Positions 56,281-64,000 of a stretch of DNA of 64,000 nucleotides are shown here, in pieces. A program made the position numbers and the translations under genes. Each line of letters opens with the position of its first letter. The stretch's first letter is position 1. Source of the DNA: Heloderma charlesbogerti (taxonomy: Eukaryota > Chordata > Lepidosauria > Squamata > Helodermatidae); NCBI GenBank assembly GCA_026122225.1, contig JANEZZ010001551.1, positions 1,594,001-1,658,000 on the forward strand. The letters run 5' to 3'. The notes beneath the pieces are model-generated. The model was not told where the DNA came from. It saw nothing but the letters and a program-made list of their open reading frames with translations, and searched no databases.

Positions 56281-58200
56281 ACTGTCTTTCCAAAAGAAAG
56301 AAAAAACATGGGAGGTTAGTTTTCTACAACATCTCTCTCCCCCCCGCCCCTGTCTCATATATACACACACAAACCTTTCCTACTTTTTTGAAGGGTCGCT
56401 ATGAAGAGTAATGATTTCATATATGTTCCTTATAATTCTGTGCTATCTTTGTACATCTGAAAGGTCAGATTTGTGTGTTAGATTCTTCCATTCCATGGAG
56501 ACCTGCTTCATAAATATCTTCCATGATGATTGCACAGCATTGTAAAATATAATATCACCTTCAGCCTCTATAGCAAAATCTATTACAAATTTTGCAAATA
56601 TTGTTTTAAAAAATTGAGTTTTCAGGAACACTTACCACAAAATTATATAACCCTTTTGATTCCTCTTGGGTTCCTTCAATGTGGGAAGTAATTTTATTGA
56701 GGAAGATGACAATCAATTCTATTTTCATTCCTACAGAGAGGGGTTTCTGGTTTTTTAAATTTTGCTTTTAGTCATAAGCTAATTATTTTTGTAAGGTTTA
56801 ATTTGCTTTTTTTAATGGTAACACACCTTAAAAGGAGCACAACTGTTTAACTCTGGGGCAAGTGACTATCAGTGTCAACATAAGTATTAATAAAATGTGA
56901 GGTTATTTCAAAGCCAAAAACGATTGTGTTCGTTTATGTTATTTTAATGTGTGTGATTTTGTTTTATCAGTCCAGAAACATTCTTTTAAGATAATTTTTA
57001 AAAGTGGGCTTATTAACATTCACCACTTAGTTTATAATATGAGAGTTGCCTTAGACCACCCCCTGTAATCTGGAAGCACTATTCCCTGATTCTGGAAGTA
57101 TGACTGACTGTAGATATTCATTGATGAAAGACCCACATGTTTAGAGGCACTCTGCTCTCCAATTGGCCCTTGACTGAAATTAAACCATTTTCTAGCTCCA
57201 GTCCCAACAGGTCACATATGGAGAAGCCTTGGGCTGTGTATACACAACTCTTTTTAAAAAGCTATTTGGTTAGAGAGAGGGAGCATGCAGGGGGCAGGGC
57301 TTCCTCATCCAAACAGCTTATTTGTGGGTTTCCAGTTTTTTAAAAGGTCTATGCAGGCAATGTCAGAGGGTTGAAGGGCATATTAGGCCCCCTGAATACC
57401 TCCTGGAGTCGCACCGCTCCCCCACTGCAGCCACCAACAAAAGTGCATTCCCAGCAGCTGTTTGGCGGACTGGGGTTGTGATTCTGTAGAGAAACAGGGC
57501 ACACGTACTGGCATTACTGCTGGAAAACAGAATGAATGAACGCTTTGTTTCCCAGCAGAATTGCAGGGAATCTGGCAGCACAGCAGCGGAGGCATGGGAC
57601 CCAATTGGGGCTGCAAAACCTGTCCTGGGTGTCCAAACCAGATAAACCTGTCCAAACCAGATAAGACAGTAGTACTGTTGGTTGGGGGACTGGCTGATAT
57701 GTGAATAGGTGTTTTGGATGGGGATGGGCTCCCCCTGAAGACAGGTTTGCAGCTTGTGGTTGCTCCTTGATCCAGCACTGTTTTTAGATGCTGTGGTAGC
57801 AATGACTAGGAGAACCTTTTACCAACTTCCGATGGTACTCCAGCCACAACCTTTCTTGGAGAAGACAGACTTGACCATGGCGTTCATACCTTAGTAACCT
57901 CTAAATGAGATGACTTTAATATACTCTGTGGAAAACATCCTGAAACTTCAACTGGTGCAAAATGCCGCTACCAGTTTGCTGATATGGACTCGTCAATCAG
58001 AGCACATTATTCTGATCTTGTTTAATCTGCACGTGTTTCCTGCCTGTTTCAAGGCTAAATTTAAGGTGCTGATCCTTACTTTTAAAGCCTAAATGGCTTG
58101 AGACCTGGATTGCCTCCTTCTGTATGTGCACTCCATTCAACATCTGAGGTCCTCCGTGCTCCTCCACCAACTGAAGTGTGCTGAGTTTGCACTAGGAATA

Positions 58201-58754
58201 TGTCAGGGTTGGATCAGAGCCCATAGAGCCCCAAAGCAGTTCTGATTCTGAGGAAGAGATAGAAACTGTGGGAGAGGAACCCGCGCACTGTTCAGAGGCA
58301 CCGCCGGAGGGAGAGCCCCTCCCTGCTCACATTCCTGAGAGTGGTAGCGACCCTGGCAGGCAGGGGGAGGGACAACTGGAGCTTTGGCATGCTAGGCGCC
58401 AGCTCAGGGACAAGCGGGAGATGGAGAGCACCGAGAGGAGGCACTCAGCCCACGTGGCGCAACGTCAACAGCTGTGCCCCGATGGCCCATGGGAAAGGGG
58501 TGGACTTTCACCTCCTAGCCCTTAATTTCAGAGGCTTCCCACCTTTTCCCTCCAAACGGAGACCAACTGATTCCCTAAGGCTAGAAACCCCGGATAGGCA
58601 GCTCCCTTAAGTTTCCCTCATTAGGCTCAGGCAGTGAGCATCTGTAAGCATCATTAGGTTGAATGGAAATAAAGCCTTGGAAAAGAGCCCTATAGTCTGC
58701 GTGTTGATTCTGGCTACTTGAGGATTTCAGAAGGCAGCAAGGGCGCTCCTGACA
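58201..58754 (+). repeat. Solo LTR of a related chromovirus family
   Basis: 554 bp with a TGTCAGGGTTGG start, a GCGCTCCTGACA end and AATAAA at 58668-58673. Flanking 5-mers GAATA and GCATA agree at 4 of 5. It shares the head, the AATAAAGCCTTGGAAA block and the end with the LTRs at 4478/9500, but is clearly another subfamily. Only one LTR remains, as expected after LTR-LTR recombination. Confidence 0.9.
58202..58525 (+). other. LTR-borne reading frame in the solo LTR, about 107 codons
   Basis: Open from the second base of the LTR to a TAA at 58523-58525. It reads SEPIEPQSSSDSEEE, GEEPAH, IPESGSDPG, RRQLRDKREMESTERRHSAH and QRQQLCP in order, the same order as the frame at 9501-9815. That two diverged LTRs keep the same frame open for 100 codons suggests past selection on a protein. 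No domain is known to me. Confidence 0.5.
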
Positions 58755-59818
58755 GCATAGTCCCTTTTTGGTACTGGCACCAACCTTATAGAACCCCTTC
58801 CACATGAAGGCCCACCTGGCCCTAGCACTGAGTACCTTTGCGCATGAGGCAAAACATTGGCTTTTCAAAATTCCTTTGGAAGTAGCTGGTTTTTATAGTT
58901 ACTACTGCTAAAATAGAGTTTCTTTCCTTTCTTACTGTTATTTTTATTCTGCTGACCTTTAAACATTGATTTGATTATTCTATTTTTGCTGCCGTTTGCC
59001 ACTTGCTTTATTGGTTCATAGTTTGCTTATTGTTTTAATGATTTCTTGTAAGCAGTTTTGTGATCTTCAATGCTGAAGTTGAATATAAAATTGAAAATAA
59101 ATGCATATGCTACTTTACAACCACATTTGTAAACAACCCCTGGCAACCAAAACTAAGAACTATTAACATCGGTAAACATGAATTGTGTGTACCTCTGAAG
59201 TGTTCCCCTGAGATATCCCAACTTTGGTGGCATATTTAGTAATTCCAAGTGCTGTTTGCTCAGCTGCCTGAATCAGGTAATGGTGGTAGCCTCAGCTGAC
59301 TGGTGCCAGATTTTCAGATCGTGCAGTATCAAGGAGAGCCCCTGCTGCTCTCTTGTGCTCCTGAGGTCAAGGTGGCATCAGGGAGTGTCCTCATGCTTCT
59401 CCAGGTATGGAAGAAGAGTGGAGATTTTTCCTGATTCCATGTTCTCACCAGAGCAAAAAGTGTACTCACCAGCGGTGAGCTCGTGACTGCATTTGTGGAT
59501 CTTTGCAGACCACTGTAAGTTTACGTTGCTTATTAGTAATCATGTTTCCCTCCTTAGAAAGGAGGTTTTTCTGTAATGGTTTTGAATTTTTGAAGGGGTA
59601 GTAACCCACATTTTTGGAACATCTGTTGTTGTTTTCTTGCAGGGTTGTATCCAGTGATATTAACTTGAGTTTTGGTGAAAATGTGTTATTTCAGCATCTC
59701 AAAATGTTATGAAAATCCATATGTATCTATGTTCATGTCTTCATATAAGCAGCATTTAACATGTGCAAGGCTTTTGTTTTTCAGTCCTATAATATTATGT
59801 TTTCTTTATTTCCTACAG

Positions 59819-59881
59819 AAAAAACAAAGGACAAAAGAACTATCCAGATTGTTTCAGTCATACAACCCGTATGATCACAAG
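59819..59881 (+). CDS. CDKAL1: CDKAL1 coding exon (link to TRAM domain)
   Basis: 63 bases, phase 0 at both ends, encoding 21 residues that begin KKQRTKELSRLFQSYNP and end YDHK. In human CDKAL1 this short exon joins the radical SAM barrel to the RNA-binding TRAM domain, which would lie further downstream. Acceptor CCTACAG/AAA and donor AAG/GTAAAA at 59882. Further exons (TRAM and C-terminal membrane anchor) are beyond the window. Confidence 0.96.
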
Positions 59882-60974
59882 GTAAAAATAAAATTCAGAA
59901 ATGTTTTAACCAGTAATAGCACTGTGCTAATCATACTCTTCCAGCTGCTAAGGAGCTGAGTATGAGCAGTCCTACTCCTGCAATGGCTGGGGCCATACTT
60001 GTTGCTTCTTGGATTCATGCATAGGAATTAGATTGCCAGCTCAGTGAAAACCCTCTCTTTCCCTTTCCCTCTTGCTGGGGTTGATTGATACATGGTGTTG
60101 GCTAATTGTGTGAAGCACTGCGGGATCCCTGTTAGGAGCAGCCATCTGTGTTTTCCCCTTTTCCTCATTCCTTGGCACAGTTTGATTTGAATTTGGTCAC
60201 TAGAGCTCAACAGCGCCTTGATACGTTGGCTTCTTTTATCATATTCAAGAGTCTGCACTTTTGCAACCCATCAGAAATGAATCTTATATCAATCAGCCCT
60301 GTTCTGAGATTACTCTTTTTTCTTTTATGCTATTCTGGTGAGGATTTCCATCCATGGTGGAAATTTTCATGGAGAGGCTTCTTCCATATATCCTCTGTGT
60401 CAGCAATAGTTATAGAGTCGTTTGCTGGAATACTGCAAGCTCTTGGCCTCATGAATCTAAAACAGTAGTTCTCAAACTGTGTGAAACAAGAGGGGGTAAA
60501 ATATGCCTTGAAAAATTAAGCTGCCCCATTGGATGCATCTGCTGCTTTATGTTCTTTGGAGTGGACTGTCAGCATGCAGCACTGTTCCTCCCCCTCTCCT
60601 TGACACTATATATATGGGCAGTGATATCATCCTAAGGGAGGGAGTAAAGACAGAGCCTGCAATTGCAGATGAGTCTCAGAATGATCACCATTGCTCAAGG
60701 AGCATGGGCCCATCTATGAGCCCTCACTTAACTAGGCAAAGGCGAGTGAATGGTGCAAGGGTAATATTAGCAGTGCTGTCTTGCACTTGCAAGGAGGATG
60801 CCCGCACCATTCCAACTCTTCTTCACGGGCAACCATATGGATATAATACTGCCTATGTTAAAACTTGTGTAAATCAATTAATTGTCTTTTAAAAATTGAC
60901 AACTGAGTTCTCTGAAGGGAATTTTGTACTGCATTATACAGCTGGAACTGTTTGAGCTACATGTAATAGTAGAT

Positions 60975-63900
60975 CCCCTTCAGTGATCACTGCCTTGTTG
61001 TGGTGAAGGGGTTTGCGTAACTCAGTGAAGCCATAAGCTATGCCGTGCAGGGCCACCCAAGACGGACAAGTCATGGCAGAGAGTTCTGACAAAATGTGGT
61101 CCACTGGAAAAGGAAATGGCAACCCACTCCAGTAGTCTTGCCAAGAAAACCCCATGGAGCATATCACAAGGCTAAAAGATATGACGCCGGAAGATGAGCC
61201 CCTCAGGTCGGAAGGTGTCCAATATACTACTGGGGAAGAGCAGAGGGAATTTCCAAGTAGCGCCAGAAAGAGTGAAGCGGCTGGGCCAAAGCCGAAAGAA
61301 CACTCAGCTGTGGATGTGTCTGGTGGTGAAAAGAAAATCCGATGCTGTAAAGAACAATATTGTTTAGGAACCTGGAATGTCAGATCAATGAATCAAGGTA
61401 AGCTGGAGGTGGTCAAACATGAGATGGCAAGATTGAACATCGACATCTTGGGAATCAGCGAACTAAAATGGACACGCATGGGCGAATTTAATTCAGGTGA
61501 CCATCATATCTACTACTGTGGGCAAGAATCCCTTAGAAGAAATGGAGTAGCACTCATAGTCAACAAAAGGGTGGGAAAAGCAGTACTGGAGTATAATCTC
61601 AAAAACGATACAGTGCTCTCAGTACGAATCCAAGGCAAACCATTCAACATCACAGTAATTCAAGTCTACCCCAACCACTGAGGCCAAAGAAGCTGAGGTT
61701 GTTCGGTTCTGTGAAGACCTACAACACCTTCTAGAACTAACACCACTTCATCATAGGGGATTGGAATGCTAAAGTAGGAAGTCAAGAAATCACTGGGATA
61801 ACAGGCAAGCATGGCCTTGGTGTACAAAATGAAGCAGGACAAAGGTTAATAGAGTTTTGCCAAGACAACACGCTGATCATAGCAAACACACTTTTCCAAC
61901 AGCACAAGAGGCGACTCTACACATGGACATCACCAGGTGGTCAATATCGAAATCAGATTGATTATGTCCTTTGCAGCCAAAGATGGAGAAGCTCTATACA
62001 GTCAGTCAAAACAAGACCTGGAGCTGACTGTGGCTCAGATCATGAGCTTCTTGTTGCAAAATTTCGGCTTAAATTGAAGAACGTAGGGAAAACCACTAAA
62101 CCATTCAGGTATGACCTAAATCATATCCCTTATGAATATACAGTGGAGGTGAGGAATAGATTTCAGGGAATAGACCTGATAGACAGAGTGCCTGAGGAAC
62201 TATGGATGGAGGTCCGTAACATTGTTCAGGAGGCAGCAACTCAATCCATCCCCAAGAAAAAGAAATGCAAGAAAGCCAAGTGGCTGTCTGATGAGGCTTT
62301 ACAAGTAGCTGAGGAAAGAATGGAAGCGAAAAGCAAGGGAGAAAGGGGAAGATATACCCAACTGAATGCAGAGTTCCAGAGAATAGCAAGGAGAGACAAG
62401 AAGGCCTTCTTAAATGAACAATGCAAAAAAATCGAGGAAAACAACAGAATGGGAAAGACTAGAGATCTCTTCAAGAAAATCGGAGATCTCAAGGGAACAT
62501 TTTGTGCAAAGACGGGCATGATAAAGGACAAAGAAGGCAGGGACCCAACAGAAGCAGATGGGATTAAGAAGAGGTGGAAAGAATACACAGAAGAACTATA
62601 CAGGAAAGATCTTAATGTCCCTGATAGCCATGATAGTGCGCTCACTGAACTTGAGCCAGACATCCTCAAGAGTGAAGTCAAGTGGGCCTTAGGAAGCATT
62701 ACTAACAACAAAGCTAGCGGAGATGACAGTATTCCAGCTGAGCTATTAAAATCCTAAAAGATGATGCTGTTAAAGTGCTGCACTCAATATGCCAACAAAT
62801 TTGGAACACTCAACAGTGGCCACAAGACTGGAAAAGGTCAGTTTACATTCCAATTCCAAAGAAGGGCAACGCCAAAGAGTGTTCAAACTACCATCCAGTT
62901 GCGCTCATTTCATATGCCAGGAAGGTAATGCTCAAAATCCTACAAGCTAGGCTTCAGCAGTATGCGAACCAAGAAATACCAGAAGTACAAGCTGCGTTTC
63001 GAAGAGGCAGAGGAACTAGAGATCAAATCGCCAACATTCGCTGGATCATGGAGAAAGCAAGAGAATTCCAGAAAAACGTCTATTTCTGCTTCATTGACTA
63101 CGCTAAAGCCTTTGATTGTGTGGATCATAACAAACTGTGGCAAATTCTTGAAGTGATGGGAGTACCAGACCACCTTACCTGTCTCCTGAGAAACCTGTAC
63201 GAGGGTCAAGAAGCAACAGTAAGAACCAGACATGAAACAACCGATTGGTTCAAAATTGGGAAAGGAGTACGACAAGGCTGCATATTGGCGCCCTGCTTAT
63301 TTAACTTACATGCAGAGTACATCATGAGAAATGCCGGGTTGGATGAATCACAGGTCGGAATTAAGATTGCCAGGAGAATTATCAACAACCTCAGATATGC
63401 AGACAATACCACCCTAATGGCAGAAAGCGAAGAGGATCTAAAGAGCTTCTTGTTGAGGGTGAAAGTGGAGAGTGCAAAAGCTGGTTTGAAACTCAACATT
63501 AAAAAAACTAAGATCATGGCATCTGGCCCCATCACTTCCTGGCATATAGAAGGGGGAGAAATGGAAGCAGTGACAGATTTTATTTTCTTGGGTTCCAAGA
63601 TCACCGCAGATGGTGACTGTAGCCATGAAATTAAAAGATGCTTGCTCCTTGGGAGGAAAGCTATGGCAAACCTAGACAGCATAGTAAGAAGCAGAGACAT
63701 CACCTTGCCGACAAAGGTCCGTCTAATCAAAGCTCTGGTTTTCCCAGTAGTAATGTATGGCTGTGAGAGCTGGACTATAAGGAAGGCTGAGCGCCGAAGA
63801 ATTGATGCTTTCGAACTGTGGTGCTGGAGAAGACTCTTACGAGTCCCCTGGACTGCAAGGAGGTCAAATCAGTCAATCCTAAAGGAAATCAACCCTGAGT

Positions 63901-64000
63901 GCTCATTGGAAGGACAGATACTGAAACTGAAGCTCAAATATTTTGGCCACCTAATGCAAAGAGAAAACTCTCTGGAAAAGACCCTGATGCTGGGAAGGAC
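60975..64000 (+). mobile_element. BovB LINE, copy 3 (3' end beyond window)
   Basis: It starts CCCCTTCAGTGATCACTGCC, the same 5' end as the other copies with a small change, and matches them to the window edge. Its 3' end and TSD cannot be seen. A left flank TAATAGTAGAT precedes it. Confidence 0.93.
61040..64000 (+). pseudogene. BovB ORF2, decayed (copy 3, partial)
   Basis: The same ATG as the other copies is at 61040. Breaks seen: TAG at 61133-61135; a 2-base deletion near 61668 that shifts frame to a stop at 61681; a 14-base deletion near 61745 that removes residues before GDWNAK; and a 1-base deletion near 62746. The active site reads YADN at about 63396 (GAT to AAT). It is older or less protected than copies 1 and 2. 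The open part 62074-62757 covers the linker and the start of RT. Confidence 0.92.

Larger units (their letters stand above)
57780..59105 (+). mobile_element. L2-type LINE 3' part, split by a solo LTR
   Basis: Before the LTR, decayed ORF2 sequence reads LKLQLVQNAATSLLIWT and FKAKFKVLILTFKA. After it come an L2-like QALAFQNSFGS-type end (about 58850-58900) and a T-rich UTR ending AAAATTGAAAATAAATGC. The LTR insertion came later. Confidence 0.65.
55035..59818 (+). other. CDKAL1: CDKAL1 intron of 4.8 kb
   Basis: It runs from donor GTAAGA to acceptor TTATTTCCTACAG. Contents: repeat B copy 2, an L2 remnant and the solo LTR. Stretches 55141-55955, 56290-57780 and 59110-59818 hold nothing I recognise, though 57360-57620 is GC-richer than its surroundings. 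Confidence 0.9.
59882..64000 (+). other. CDKAL1: CDKAL1 intron, 5' part (continues past window)
   Basis: It starts with donor GTAAAA. 59960-60974 has no feature I can name; CAGTAGTTCTCAAACTGTG at about 60459 resembles a hAT end but lacks a visible partner. The rest is BovB copy 3. Confidence 0.85.

Overview
The window is intronic DNA of a vertebrate, most likely a squamate reptile (lizard). It carries three coding exons of CDKAL1 (the tRNA ms2t6A37 methylthiotransferase, a radical SAM enzyme) on the + strand at 15441-15586, 54854-55034 and 59819-59881. Their splice phases join cleanly, and the spliced residues follow vertebrate CDKAL1 closely. The squamate assignment rests on the repeats: near-identical BovB LINEs, a Sauria-type SINE with ACCTTT repeats at its 3' end, a chromodomain Ty3/gypsy element, L2/CR1-type LINEs and a Tc1 transposon. 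Nothing bacterial, viral or CRISPR-like was seen.

Layout. 1-15440 is the intron upstream of the first exon. It holds small repeats, a full chromovirus-type LTR retrotransposon (4478-10054) with decayed gag-pol, and a SINE with a 12-bp target-site duplication (TSD) (10613-11126). The 39.3-kb intron 15587-54853 holds an L2-type LINE (about 19093-22700), an ORF1-only LINE-1 with a 16-bp TSD (23504-25457), a BovB with one nonsense codon (34254-37478), and a second L2-type LINE (about 40054-44905, - strand). That second L2 was later hit by a Tc1 transposon with an open transposase frame (40602-42251) and by a small palindrome built from an LTR end (43108-43270). The intron also holds a full-length BovB with an uninterrupted 1047-codon frame (49223-52446, - strand). 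The 4.8-kb intron 55035-59818 has an L2 remnant split by a solo LTR (58201-58754). The last intron runs off the window and contains a third, decayed BovB (from 60975).

The most interesting signals are these. (1) A reading frame of about 100 codons starts at the first bases of the gypsy LTR. It keeps the same acidic-serine then arginine-rich pattern in a diverged solo LTR, and it could be the C-terminal tail of Pol beyond the chromodomain. (2) The 163-bp palindrome has two LTR-head arms, TG...CA ends and a perfect 5-bp TSD, and it is centred on a GC-rich palindrome that the parent LTR itself carries. (3) The ORF1-only LINE-1 has an intact ORF1 frame and complete ends. (4) A BovB and a Tc1 element both have open frames and diagnostic ends.

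Everything was read by eye. Family names are from recognition of motifs, not database searches. Boundaries without a TSD or terminal repeat are approximate.
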